DNA of 64,000 nucleotides. Origin: Prochilodus magdalenae. Taxonomy: Eukaryota > Chordata > Actinopteri > Characiformes > Prochilodontidae. Location of the stretch: NCBI GenBank assembly GCA_024036415.1, contig JAMWET010001299.1, positions 502,001-566,000 on the forward strand, in the 5' to 3' direction. Below, piece by piece: positions 11,002-24,900 of this stretch. Each line of letters opens with the position of its first letter. Within the stretch, counting starts at the first letter, position 1. Below the pieces are notes generated by a model. The model was not told where the DNA came from, did not search any database, and saw only the letters and a list, made by a program, of their open reading frames with translations. A program made the translations under genes and the position numbers.

Positions 11002-13419
11002 TATTAGTTCAGGTCAGTGGCTCCTAGGATTGTAAAATATCAAATGCTGTAGCATTAGCATCACCCTTTACTGGAACTAAGGAGCCCAAACCCTGAAAAA
11101 CAGCCTCAGCCCATCATCAGGTTCTCTTTTGAATTTCCTGTTCCATCTTAAATGATCCTGCAGTTACAGTCTGGTGGCTGTAATTTGAAGAAGCCAGTAT
11201 ATGAAGCCAGTTTCAGCCTTAGTTACAGTCTTTAGGGAGTTGAACTGGTAATGAACTGAAGGCTTGAGTGACGGCAGTCGTTGCTTTGCAGTGATTGGAG
11301 GACTGAGAAAACAAGGTGGAGTATGGCGGAGATTGGAATGCTTTGATTGGCTATATTACAGTGAGCACACTTACAAAAACTAAAAATCAGTTTCCACAAC
11401 ACCATAACACCATAACACTGTGATCAATCAGAGCTAATGAATAAATAAACCTTACGGCCAATCAGAGGCCCAAACTACTCACAGTCCCTGGGCTCCAGAG
11501 CTCTGAATGGGTTTGTTTGCATCTTTGCTGTTTAATTATGGAGAAGGTTCATTTTTGACAGAATTTTGTAAAGGAATTCATCCAAACAGCATTCAGTATT
11601 GATATTTGTACAATCATTTAACCATTTAATATAAACAGAACTCTTCACTAGCTAGTGCTGTGCTGGAGGCACTCCCATTCATTCTCCCATACAAAATGAT
11701 ATGACTGTGGTGGGTGGGGATGAGCCTCTTAGACCGCCCCTACATGGCCTTGCTGCTAAGCTGCGAACTTTGATTGGCATGGCGTTATTTAACGCAGTGC
11801 ACTGGGATTGGATGGATCACATCTGCACATCCTTGCCTACACAGTCTTCAGGGAATTTACTGGTAATGAATTAAATGAACTGGATATCTGGAATATTGGT
11901 GTGTGTATAACCCCAACAGAAAGAGCTCACTGACCCAGATTAGTGGGAAGTGGTTAAAGTACCAAACAGCGTCCTGGAATCAGACCATGTGACGTGGGCA
12001 GGATCATTAGGGTCAAAACTGTTTTCATCCACTGCTTTTTATTTTTTCCTTGGAAATACACATGCGGATACTGACACTGGCTGTGAACTGCGTTTGCTGC
12101 AGATTGTGTAGTCACTAAGGTGGGATACATTCAAACAGCCACTCATTAAACCCTTTATTTTACATCAGATTTCACACATTAGCTGATTACACATTAGTCA
12201 CATCAGTTTTACATCCGTCACAAAATTGTTATAGAGAGGTTTTAGGTTCACCAAAAAGGAAGAAAAGGCCAGGGAGGGAGCCAAATATGGTAAACAGCAA
12301 ATTAAATGAAGTAAAAGTGAAAACCTCTGATTTATATGTGCAGTTTTTTTAAAGAAAGTAACACTAACTGAACGTACGTTAGACTGAAATCATAAACAAT
12401 AAGGAATAACCAACTGCTTATGTACGTCACAATGAAACACCTATAAACTAACATGTTGCAAATATATCCACCCTGTGCACATGGATGTTATATACACTTG
12501 TATGCAAAAGTTTGCCTGCAATAAATGTTAAATGTTTAATTGGTAATTATTAATAATCATTAATAATAATTATTTATGCTTTGATATTTTCTGCATGTCA
12601 AGCTCAGCATTAACTGTGTATTAACCTGCTGAAGTTTACACTTAGAAAATCAGTAAATCATGTTAATTATCCAGCGGCTGCCAACGTTTCCCAAACTCAA
12701 CACAGTTATTGCCAAAAGACGTTAACTGATAGGAAGAACTGTGCATTGGGTGCAGTCTGACACACAGCCTGAACACGTAAATGAACATTGTTTTCAGTGC
12801 ACAGTCCGTAAAATCATCTAGAAAATCGTACATTATCAAAAAATTATTAGACAATAGTACAGAAATGTCATTCTCTGCTTCAGAGCTTAATTGGCGGTGC
12901 ATCAGCTTTATATCTCAGATTCACTTTCTGCAGCTCTACTGTACTTGTTTTCCAGTTACAGGTTATTGACTGAGATATTCTCTAGGGAGTTGTCCAGCTT
13001 TGCCCTTGGATCAGCTAACTACTTTCAAACCTGCCCAGAGAAGCTCAATTCTGCTCCTTTTCACTCCATGAGAAAACAGTGATCTGCCTTGCAGGGCTTC
13101 ATTTACGTCACTGAAAACACGTGTGTTATTTCCACACAATACACATTATAAATTAAACACACTTGTAGTAAGTTGTTTAAGTTGTTTCAATTTTACTTAC
13201 ACAGCCAAATAGAAAAAAGATCGGGACATGCATTCAAACACAAACGTCTGTGAATCTCTTGTTCAGAGTGGAGTTGAAGCGCATATGGCTTTAAATTATT
13301 GAGGATTCACAGACAGAGAGCACCATTAACTTCAACAGCAACTAAAAATATCCCCAATACACGTCCTCCTGCCATCGTACCGCTGCTTGCCACTTTATAG
13401 TATGAGGTCAAAGCTTTTT

Positions 13420-14010
13420 TATGTTTTGGTCATGGAAAGCGGACATCCTTGCCAAATCGAAAGCGGCGTAAGAAAAACCTCTATGCTGAAATGTTCTATA
13501 CTGACTCAGAGAGCGGGAAAACGTCTTCCTAATACTGGTATTCCCTCTGCTTTTGCTACTCCTGCACAAAAATTCCTTCAGTCCTGGTTCAAGATAAAAA
13601 AAAAAGCCACAAGAACTTGTAAGAAGGATGATGCTTGGAACAAACCTACACGTGTTCATATTAGTAATCATGCTTTATATGGTAACAGTACATGGGCGAA
13701 AGTAGTGCTTTGTGCTTTCAGGGAAAAAGTCAATGTTCTGGTTTTTTTATAAAGGAATAGAGGGTCTACACATGATGTCACAGTTGGTGGGAGTCTCTGC
13801 AGTTACACCAACTAAGTGGCAGAAAGACTAGCTGAGTGTCAGTATTATCGTTTAGTGAATACAAAAGAATCTACAATAAGAAAGACCTGCTGTGTTATTG
13901 ACTGTACACACAGACAGTTAGCCAATGAACAGATGATAGAAGCTTCCTGTTCTTGCTTCTTGTTTAAAGACAAAGGCAGTTCGCCAAATAACTTTGTGGA
14001 TTTGGAGCTT
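13420..14010 (+). pseudogene. Possible THAP-domain-like relic (two decayed pieces)
   Basis: Two plus-strand frames carry fragments reminiscent of the THAP zinc finger (C-x2-4-C ... C-x2-H), found in P-element-type transposases and domesticated regulators. One piece (13560-13690) reads PAQKFLQSWFKIKKK, then DDAWNKPTRVHISNHALYG, like the 'W.PTK..VCS.HF' end of the domain but with Cys replaced. The second (13876-13990) reads TCCVIDCTHRQL with FLFKDKGSS, like its start. No single frame links them and key residues are missing. This is weak, pattern-level evidence. Confidence 0.25.
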
Positions 14011-15743
14011 ACACTTGAAATGGAGAAACATTACAGATCTTTCAAATTTCACTGTCAAATCCAGCTGCCTTATCTTAATCAGATACTTGTTTGTTTTATA
14101 CGGGTTTTGCCGTTTTATCCCAGCAGGAAAGTGACGTCAATGCATAACCTCTATACACCAGAATTTTTCAAGCTTATCTCTATCAGCCTCTCTAGCATTC
14201 AGCCAATCACACCCACACTTAACAAAAGAACTGAAAACCCACTGACTCAAAACACACTTACAGTAGACGCTAATGTGTCAGCATCTTCCCATTGGTTACT
14301 ATAGTACAGCACTGTGCAAGCAACTCAGTATAATCTACATTTACATTTGTTGTACTGATTGTATGTTAGAACGGTCTGCTCCTCCGTCATTCAGCAGTGG
14401 TGAGGTCTGGACTCCGGGGTGGCCAGTCTGTGGGATAAGTAAGTCTTGAAATGAATTTGTATGCATGTACTGATCAGCAAGCCTTTTGGCCCTATGTGCT
14501 CACTGTGCTCACTACCCACATTGCAAAGGGTCAAAACGGCTTATTGTTTAAAACTTAAATGAGAGGATAAAGTGGAACTATCTGGTCACGGAAGATAGGA
14601 AAACACAGGTACAGTGAACTGCGGGGCAGCGATCAGGTGGACTTGCGTTCTCTCTTCTGTGAAGACCAGTCCAGACAAGCACTCTCCTCACAGGTGCACA
14701 GCAATTTATAACAGGACAATAATTATCTGGTCTCTCAATCAAGCTTTAGTCACAGCTCTGGACTAATGCAAAATGAAAAGCACTGGACTGACGTTTGAGT
14801 AAATGCTGGAGTTAAACTGCTGATTGGCTGGTGCCCATGCTGATGCTGAGAAATGCTGTTATGTACGGGTCTGTTTGTTATTAGCCTGGAGCATGCTGTT
14901 TCAAAGAAGAGAGGTTTGTAGTGGGAGCACTGGGGTGTCAGGTTTGACTGTGTGGGTGGTGTAAAAGGTTTACATGGCTAATGGGTCAGGTAGGAGGGCC
15001 CCTTACTGAATTTTACCTAGGACCCCAGGAAGACCAGGACCGGCTCGGCTTCCATCAAAGCCGAATCATTAACTGTAAATTTGCACTGATTTTCCACCAC
15101 ACTTAACTGATGGTTCTAGACACGGCTAAAAGTGTCTTTTCAGAGCTTCGACAGCAGAGCTACAACACACCAGCAGCTTCCCTGCTTGATTTCTTCTTTT
15201 TGTCTGTCTGCTTTTCTCAGTGAGTGCTACTTGACAGCTACATATCCTTTCAGACCCATAGATTTGGGTTGTGTTTTCACAGTGAAAGGATGAACAGAAA
15301 CACTTGCGGATGTTTATCTGATCTCAAGTGCTGTTTATCTGATGGAGACCATATCAGTGGTCCACCAGGTCTTGCACGTGGTTGTTAGGAGTCCCATTTT
15401 CTCAGTAGTTTGGAAACTTCTGGCTTTCTGCTTATTCCCTATTGTGTCTATAAATTAAAGAAGGCATGCATGGCAGGGTACTGTGAGTGTTCAAAGCAAC
15501 AGGTTTCATAAAAATCCTTTTTCTGTGATAACGTAGATGAGGCAGATAGAGTTTAACTGAAACAGTGCTGGAGTATTCTGTTAAAGGATCATGAAAAGCA
15601 CAGAACCTTAGTCCTGTGCACATTCTGACCAAAGAGAGGAAGAAAAGGAAAGGAAAGAAAAGAGAGAAAGAAGAAACGGACTGAGGTTTGTACAGGATTG
15701 AGCTGAAGATGAGCAAAGCGTGTCCTGTTTCTTCTTCTTCTCT

Positions 15744-15912
15744 TTAGCTCATGGTGATCATCTCGTATTTGTCCTTGACCTTGTCCTCTTCCTCGTTCTG
15801 TTTCTCGGGCTCTGGGTGGTGTAAGTCGATCAGTAAGAAATACATCACCGCACCCACCACTCCGCCAACCATCGGCCCAACAACTGGGATCCACCACCAG
15901 CAGCCCCCCGCC
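15744..15912 (-). CDS. aqp9: aqp9 exon 6: TM6 and C-terminal tail
   Basis: Coding part of the last exon, from CCTCAG|GGCGGG. It encodes [20 protein letters not shown], then [20 protein letters not shown] and a charged tail [13 protein letters not shown] ending in TAA at 15744-15746. It aligns with human [20 protein letters not shown] and HHPEPDS. In this region the longest open frames on both strands are other frames, which hides the exon. The 3' UTR end is not defined. Confidence 0.94.
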
Positions 15913-18900
15913 CTGAGGAGACAGCAACATGTTAATAAGGCTTATAAACATATGACTGATTGTTGATTAACCGCTCCATAAAGCTATCACAGGCCTTAAC
16001 TGCACCATCACCATGTTTTCTGTAGATTACCGGGTTAGATAGAGCTGTAGGCTTGCTGTGATCCCTGGCTCTGCTCATGCTGGGTGTGATGATGTAGAAC
16101 CACACATCACCAGTGCATGGTATAATATGTATATACTCACCTGTGACTAGTCTTTACCCATTTGGTGTAAAAGAGTAGTAAGGTCGAAACTCAGGCTTTT
16201 ACTTACTTGGGCTAGGCTAACCTCTGCAGAAGGGGAGGGAGGCACAGAAATTATACAAGGTTGATTATGCATGTAGATGAGTGCACAGTGTGTAATGAGT
16301 TCAATAACAACAAGGTTATGACTTGTAAGAGATATTGATTAACCGATTATTGGATAATTGCTTGTTTTTATATGCATTGCCCTTGTTTTACCCAAAGTAA
16401 TAATGGTATATTCTGGGGGAGGGGCTAATCAAATATAACAGGGTGCAACATGGATAAAGGGAACCTTTTTTGCCCAGACCGGGAGGCTAAAGTGTGGAGA
16501 GCAAGATCTTTATGACTTTGTAGTCAGTCGATCTGCCTATCTCTGTATATAGAGTTTTGTTTATGTTGTTTTGTTTTTCGTTTAGCGTACGTGCCTGTAA
16601 ATATGTAAATAGCTGTCTGTCTTGTGTAAATAAAAAGGTGAAGGGGAAACATCTTAGTCCTCGTGCCGACCAACTTTTTCCAGGCCCTTAGGCCTCTCGC
16701 CCGACACTACTCATAGAGTGTGACACACCACTCCTGCACCCTGCAGGGGCTGTGGGCCACGCACTATTACACTGGGCTGCATCCCAGTGACCCAGGCAGT
16801 GTGCCCTGTTCGTTGTTTTTGCTGACTTGATCACTGTCCTGCCCACTGGCACTGTGCGACAGGATTAGCCATGCTAAATCAGATCTGTTTACTCGTAAGG
16901 GACTGATTTAATGGCCCTGTCGAGACGAAGCTCAGGTAAACAAGGTATCTGAGCCTAATGTGGTTGTGTTCAGCTCTTATTATCTATTTAGCTAAAGGTA
17001 CATCTGAAGACTTCTGAGCACTGTTCTCAAATTACTAATGTAATATATGGTAACCACTATACAACTAAAATACACATTATGCAAAGACCATATGATGCTG
17101 GTTTAAGATGGTCTATGCTGGGTAAACTGGTATAGTGCTGGTCTGGTGCTGGTTTAGCTGGTCCCCTAGCCTGGTCATGCTGCTTGACCAGTGAACCAAC
17201 ACACATTAGCATATTACATATCACATATCATGCTTAACAAGAAGCTGTAGCACACAACTGTATTTGAGTTTAGTACGTTATCAATGTCAAATGGTACTTA
17301 TTTAGTAGTAATAATGTAACCCGCATTCTTAATGAGGACCTTGTCACATACTGCCTCCTCCTGGGCCTCCTGGGTACTGCACATGGCTATGCCCTGTGGT
17401 TTTGTCTTTCTTCCTTGGCTTCACCCTGACTCTACCTACTCTCCTCCTCTTTCATACACCTGCAGCTGACCCAGAACTTGTTCCCTATCTGGTTGCAAAT
17501 CCTGTGTGTTACTTCTTAGCCATGTTTCCTTCGCTTGCTGTTGATGTTTGCTCATATGGGTTTGCCTTTGATGCTATCTGCCTGTGTTTTGATCCACTCC
17601 CTCCATTACAGAGCTGTTATGCTCATTTTCTGTGTATGTAATACTTCATTTGGAACTAGAACAGATTTGCAGGCTTCAGTTTTCCCAAAACACCATATAT
17701 TTCCCATACTGTACATGTGTATGTACCCACTGTCTGAAATGACAGTTTACTCTGACTGCTCAACCGCCACAGTGGTGGAAAACTGTAGCAACATCCTTCC
17801 TCTAGTTGCGTCCCTGCAGGAAGCTTTCATGATTGCGTTATGAGACAACATCACCACATGACAGAGAGACAGGCTGGAATTCCAAAGGGACATTTTAAGC
17901 AACTCAGAAAGCGGTTCCTGTGGAAGATTAGAACGGAATTGAAAAAAGGAAAATGAGGACCTCCCTGTTTTGTTTGCAATCCCACTAATTAGGTTAACAT
18001 TATGTGGACTTCAAATACATGCTGCTACAATTCTTTATTATTCCTTACACCTCAGAACAACTATTTTGGCAAATATAGCTAATAAGTAACAGGTGCCTCC
18101 AAATCCAGATAAAAGCCAGCAAATGAGCTCCCTCTACTGTAGGGGCACATACAGACCCATAGGGTTTAAGAGGTTAAGTGGCTCCTGTGTGTGTTACAGG
18201 ATGAAGGCAGCTTGGATTATAGCTCTAATCCACCCTCCAGATTCCAGGGTGAGCACGTCCTCTCTAACGTCAATCGCACACTCAGTCCAGCCACACACGG
18301 CCGTGGCATTCACCTTCCCTGATCCCCTCTTCCGTCTGTGTCTCACTTCAGTTAAGCCTGGTATGAGTGGGCTCAGAAGGCTTCACTCAGACACTGGGAG
18401 TGAACCTCAGGCTGTTGTGAGTTGTTGGTGCAGTGAAAACAGTAATGATTTAAAGGGGAAGTCATTTTTCAAACATGTCTGTGGAATTAAATGGTTAACA
18501 TATTATAGTGACTTGATGTGAAGTGCTCTGTTCTAGAGAAACTTACTTAGTCACAGTGGTAGTGATATGAACCAGATGCCTCTAAAAACTCCCTCCCACA
18601 AAGTTATAACATGACATGGTGATAATTATGCTGCCAGATGCTGCTGAGATCTTGATTTAATATAATTCTGGGATTAGTTTTGGTCTACACCTAATTGTAA
18701 TCATTTTATTTTATTTTATTTATAGTAGAGGGATTAATAAAGGGTGTTCTAGGGCAAAACAGGTCCGGGAAGAATATATTTATATAAGATTGACCACTAT
18801 TTTACCAGTGGTGGACTAAGTAAACAAACCATGTACTGGAGTTCCTCCTCTTGAATAAAAGTACTAAAGTATTTACCTTGTAATGTACTTAAGTATGGAG

Positions 18901-21900
18901 AGTAAATGTAGCATCATTTATTATGGCTCTAATCTCCTCTTATGATTGGTGTGATACACCAATTAGAGTCCTTGGGCAAGACTCCTAACACTACATTGGC
19001 CTATCTGTAAAACAGCTAACCTTGTATGTAGCTCTGGATACGAGCGTCAGCTAAATAATGTAAATCTATTATCATTTCTGGAACAAGACTCTTAATCAAC
19101 CCCTCAGTGTTTTACTAGAATATCTGAATTAAATACAGATAAAATTAGTCACTGGTGTCTATTAAAATTATCATTAGCACAAAACAGAACAAGAATATCT
19201 TCCCTCAGGTAGAACCAAGCCTTGAACAAAGCAAGCTCAAAATGAAGTGCGTGCTGTACGCTGATTGGTGGGCTCTGGTGTTCACACTATGTTTTTATGA
19301 ACACATAAACCAAAGGAAAGACAGGTTTGTCCATAATGTAGTGGAGTTAAAGTAAAAAGTCCCCCAGAATGGAAAAAACTTCAGTACAGATACCCCAAAA
19401 AACGACTGAAGTACAGAAACCAACTCCATTTACTTCCTTCCTGTCCACCACTGTATTTTACCCTATCAGTATTACATATAAAACTCATGACATGTAGGTT
19501 TACTGGTGGTTTTGGTAAGTAAAGAAAGTTAAAATAATATATGTGCTGTAGACATGAGGACCCTGGTTCCCACCACGGTAAAGAAATCGACTCGATTTAG
19601 TCAGAATTTCATATGAATAAAATTAATCAAACTCAGTTTCGCCTTTCTGTATTTGGTAATAAGTGACTGCAATATTGTGACTTTCAAAGCAGTCCCGACT
19701 GACTCTCACAGCAGTCCCGACTGACTCTCACAGCAGTCCCGACTGACTCTCACAGCAGTCCTGACTGACTCTAAATGTTCCTTTCTCTGTCAAGTAGAAA
19801 CATCTCAGCAGAGCTCCTCAGACCAGGAGTGAGCATTGATGGTGCAGTGAGAACAATGGTGGCAGTAAATGAGTCACAGTAAATGAGTCAAGGAACTGGT
19901 GGACAGGCGCCTGACACATCTGGAGGCTGCAGCAATATTTTGTTTCTTGATAGATACGAGGAAATGAGGTACCAATGTGGCACGAAGTAGCTTCACTTTG
20001 CTGGGTACACATCACCAGGCTAGTTCTATATAAATATAAATATTATTAACTGAATCAGAATGTCTGACTTTCTGTTTGATTACCTTTGGGAGAGAAGTGT
20101 GCGGGTGTAATATATCTCAGTAAGGTGGAGATCTAGTAAATAAAATGTGTTTTTTTATGCTAGTTTTGGTGCATTTTTCACTTGGGATAAGATTAAACTG
20201 TTTGCTGATTAATCCATGCTTTACAACAGGAGATTGTACCAGACTGAGTATGAGCATGGATTAGCAGTGATTACATGCTCATGTATATTGAGTTTCAGTG
20301 TAAAAGGCTCTAGAACAGAACTACGCAGATCTCAGCCGAGACTGCCCTCTGCTGAAACCTGTACTGTAACTTTGAAACATTTGGCTTCCTAAACAGCAAC
20401 GTGCACTTTTCTCAGTATGTGTAAGCTGTGAAGCAAGGCCGGTTATGTAATCCCTCTTTTGTAGATATGCCTGGAAAACAGCTCAGACCTCTTCCCCTGC
20501 GCATTGACTTCATATCAGACAGTCCTCATTGACATATGCCCATGGATGTTTATCAGGAGTAAATAAATACACAAAGTTCATGATGGCGGCTTTTCTAAAA
20601 GGGTTGGAGGCTAAAATCAAATTCCATTCATTGCAGTGTTTATTTTCAGATTCAATATGACCTGGCAACAACTGACTGAAAAGCCATTTCGAAAGCCAGT
20701 CTTTACAAGGGGAAGTCCATTTTTCAACACTTCTGCTCAGTTAGTTAGCTGAGATGTAAACAAATGCTGCTTTCCTGATTTCTTTACAGTGGACTGGTAA
20801 CAGGGGTCACAATGTCTGTAACACACAAACATTTTCTTCACTATGCAACACCGCCAGTGGGCCTACACACGAAATATTACTATAGTAGTTTATACTTTAT
20901 ACTCCTTAGATGGCTGGTTCTTACAACAACCACCGAGAACTGAGCTTCTCTGCTACAGAGGCACTTTGAATTAGTTTGTTTACATCTTAACCATTTACTT
21001 ATAGACAACTTCCCGTGCCTCTCCTGCCCAATTTATTCTGATATGACACAGCCAAAGACCTAGTTTTGATCATTCAGGGTATTTTTGATAAAACAAATGT
21101 TACAAAACAAAATTGAAGGTAAAACATTAAAGCAATAAGACAGATATTACACTTGGTCATCACTGAGTACTGTAGGACTATACATACATATATATACATA
21201 GCCCTGCCCATCATCTTAGAGAAATTTTACAGATACAGAACTGATACCCTTTTCAGGTCCTTCCGTAACATTTCTATTAGATTAAGGTCAGAACTTTGAC
21301 TTGGTTATTCCAAACCATTGACTTTCTTCTTCTTTAATTATTGTATTAGTAGAATGTGTTCTAGTTGTCTGGATGCTTGACCCAACAGTAATTCATGGTT
21401 CCCTCAGAAGTTACTCTTGGCTTCTTTGTTGGTTGACCACTCCAGGGGAGGGTCATAATGGTTATGAATTTCCTACATTTGTACACAACCTGTCTGACTG
21501 TAGATCGGTGAAGTCCAAACTCTTTAGAGAGAGTTTCTACTGAGGTCCTCAGGAGTCTTATTTTTCCACAAACACTTGTTATGAAGATCAGACTTTGATA
21601 GAGCTCTGTTCTTTAAATTAAGATCAGTATCCCACTGATTGAGACATCTGAGTTTAATTTTGCCTTCAAATTAATTACAGATATATAATACTGGATCGTT
21701 TTCCTCAATAAACTAATGACCAGGTTTAACTGGGTCCTGACCAGGGTTCTGACCAGGGTAATGACCAGGTTTAACTAGGTCCTGACCAGGGTTCTGACCA
21801 GGGTAATGACCAGGTTTAACTAGGTCCTGACCAGGGTTCTGACCAGGGTAATGACCAGGTTTAACTGGGTTCTGACCAGGGTTCTGACCAGGGTAATGAC

Positions 21901-24900
21901 CAGGTTTAACTGTCTCTCTCCCCACCATCACGGACATTTACACCACACGCTGCATCCGCAAAACAACCAGCATCGTGGATGACCATACACACCCCTCACA
22001 CACACTCTTCACACTCCTACCATCTGGAAAAAGGTACCGAAGCATCCGGGCCCTCACATCCAGACTGTGCAACAGCTTCTTTCCCCATGCCATCAGACTC
22101 CTTAACACCCAGAGTCTGGTCTGAACAAACAAATACATCAGTGTCTGAACTGAAATCACACTCTCTCTCTCTCTCACACACACACACTCACCACTCACCA
22201 CCAAAAAAAAACTGCTATTGTTCCACCAACTGGATAACTTTAGTACTACTGTTAAATTCAAATACAGTGTTTACAATGTCTAATGTTTACATCTACACCA
22301 AATGCACCTTACTGCTCCCACTACTAAGGGGCCGACTGCACTGTCCCCCCCCCCCCCTGTATTTATTGTTTGTCTTGTAAATGGTCGTGTGTATTTATAG
22401 TATATTGTCTTGCGCACTTACGCACGTGCACTTTATGTTGTATTGTTTTGTGTAGTCTATTGTTAGATGTAGCACCTTGGTCCTGGAGGAACGCTATTTC
22501 GTTTCACTGTGTACTGTACACCACTGTATATAGTTGAAATGACAAATAAAACCACTTGAACTTGAACTTGAACTTCTGACCAGGGTTCTGACCAGGGTAA
22601 TGACCAGGTTTAACTGGGTTGTCTATTTTCAGGACTTCAATCTGATTATGTGTATGTTTATGCAGAAATATAGAAAACTCTAAAGGGTTCACAAACATTC
22701 CAACGCCACTGTAATTGTAGCATTTACGTTTGGTGGTAATGTGATTGAATGATATCTTGAAACTTCTCCTAAACCTGGATCTAAATGTGGTTGGGAATGA
22801 TCCAACGTTTGCTAGATAGTATGTTAGTAATGTTAGCGTCTGTAGATCATCTATAGGAGACCATCCACACAGAGTACCCATCTTTATCAGTAGAAATCTT
22901 ACACTGTTCCATTATCCCACTCTTTGGGATATTTATGTGGAGAGAATGGAACCCCTGTGTCTCCTCACACACGCTTCAAGCCTTTTCTAATATGCAGGAC
23001 CTATAGAAGAGCAACTGAAAAATTAATTGGCTCTGTCAAGGCTCTGTTAGGATCTGTGTTTAGCTCTCCCAATTTGAACAGGCTCTCTGCTGGCCCTGAG
23101 GCACAGAGTGAAGCTCACGTACTGCACTTTAACACACTGAGATACGGACCTCCCCTTCATAGCCACAGTGACAACAAAGCACACAGAGCGGGAGCATAAA
23201 CAAGCATCTGTCTGTGTGTGCTGGGGGAATGTTGAGTTTGCATCTATACTTCTCCTTTTAGGCATCTTCAGGTCCAACATAAAGTGGTATACTGCAAACA
23301 TGATAGGTTAAAACGGAAAAAGGGCTGTCACCAACATAAGGAAAATAAACACAACTAGAAATGAATAACTAGACATTTATGGCACAGAGAAATTCCACTC
23401 ATTATTTTTTACATTTTCGAATAATTCAGTAGTACAGATGAACAAACTTATACAGGAGGTTGATGTAAAATGCTTCATTTACAGAGAAATTTACTCTTAG
23501 GCTGAGATATCTTTACTCAAACTAAAAAGTTCCTTTTCAACTAAATGTCCTCAAATATAATTATCATTGTTTGAATATTAATTGAAATTACAGATAAACT
23601 AGTTTGTACCCACCCCTGCTAACACTGACTAAACCTAACCCAGAATGTACATGGTTAGAATTTTGGAGAAGCCAAAAATACTGTGGCGAATAGTGAGCCA
23701 CTGTTAGCTTGCTAAGGTAAAGCTAGCAGTTCAGAAGTGCATTAGAAAGAGTGCCGCTTGTCAATTTGTTTTTCCTTTATTTCCTACTTTTGTAATCTAA
23801 AGGTAAGAATTAGCTTAGTAAATAGTCTTCTGTGTGAACAACAACATTCTCAACAAAACCATTTTATGTTAGGTCTAGTACTTTGTTCCTCTCAAGCGTT
23901 TTACTATTTGTTTTAGTTCATTTTCTAAAATAAAAGCCTGAGTGCATTTGAAATCAGTCTAAGGAGATGGAAAGTAGTCATGTTTTGTATGCAGGACATA
24001 ATCTGGGTAATCCAAGGATGGAATATCCATGTCAAACAGTCAAAAGTGGGCCAGACCAGATCAAGCCAGTGGACTGATATGCGCTCACTGTGTGGGAACT
24101 TCTGTTTTAAGCTGTGCTTTGTCCACTTTTAGAGGTAACAGTATGCTAAAAGTGTTACAAAACGGCATGGTTTAGAGGAAGTGTGGGTGATTTCTGTTTC
24201 TTGTAGCTACATTAGTTTGGTAGCAAAACTAAGAAATCTTCAGAAACTAAATATGTCTCAGTTAACTGACAAAATATGGGGTAAGAATGTGTCAGATTTT
24301 TCTGTCTTTAAACACAAGCTTTGTGAGAGGTTTTAAATAAAGATATATTTAGATTTAAGTGTCTTTATTCAATACACATTAAACTGCATTTTCTTTTTTG
24401 CTTAGAACTTGAACACTTTGTAAACTTCATAAGAAATGTCAGTAATACATCAGGATCAACAGCACCTTTACCAGACAGCCTTGTTACAGTTGGTTTTAAT
24501 CAAGTGTATCTCCACAGTCAATTACAAAAGAGATGATTCTTCGACTCCAGCATCTGGGTGTTGGGATCAAATCTTGGACAAGAATCAAAATGCTTGGAGT
24601 CAACGCCGTTAAGGTAGCATTAGGCAGCACCATTAAGGTAACTGCTGGATCACTTAAGGTGGAGAAATCTGACAATTACAAAGCTAACTTAAGCTCAAAT
24701 GGTTACTTCTGAAATAATTCTGACAACAGTAGTGATTTTCTAAGTTTTCTTTTTTTTTTTTTACCTTTCAGTATGTAAAAAAGCTGATCTTATTTAAATC
24801 CAGCTACTCAAAACTGGCTAAACTACTCTGGCAGTTTCTTGGTTATGATAAAATTATTCCATTGATTCCAATGGCAGGAGTCGATTCTAGAAAACATGGC

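Larger units (their letters stand above)
8621..15743. other. Intergenic region between lipc and aqp9
   Basis: No host gene was recognised. It holds the GGTTGCTA minisatellite (8696-9615), a Tc1-type element (8766-9296), an (ATT)n array (10939-11001), a word TGTATGCAAAAGTTTG found at both about 10338 and 12497 (dispersed repeat ends), a possible THAP-like relic (13420-14010), and otherwise unassigned AT-rich DNA. The aqp9 3' UTR must start at 15743 and run left. I saw no AATAAA on the minus strand in the first ~1.2 kb. Confidence 0.7.

Noticed and set aside
17396..18521. Plus-strand frames of 81-142 codons in aqp9 intron 5
   Set aside because: No recognisable domains. Part of the region is a copy of the dispersed repeat also found at 29700.
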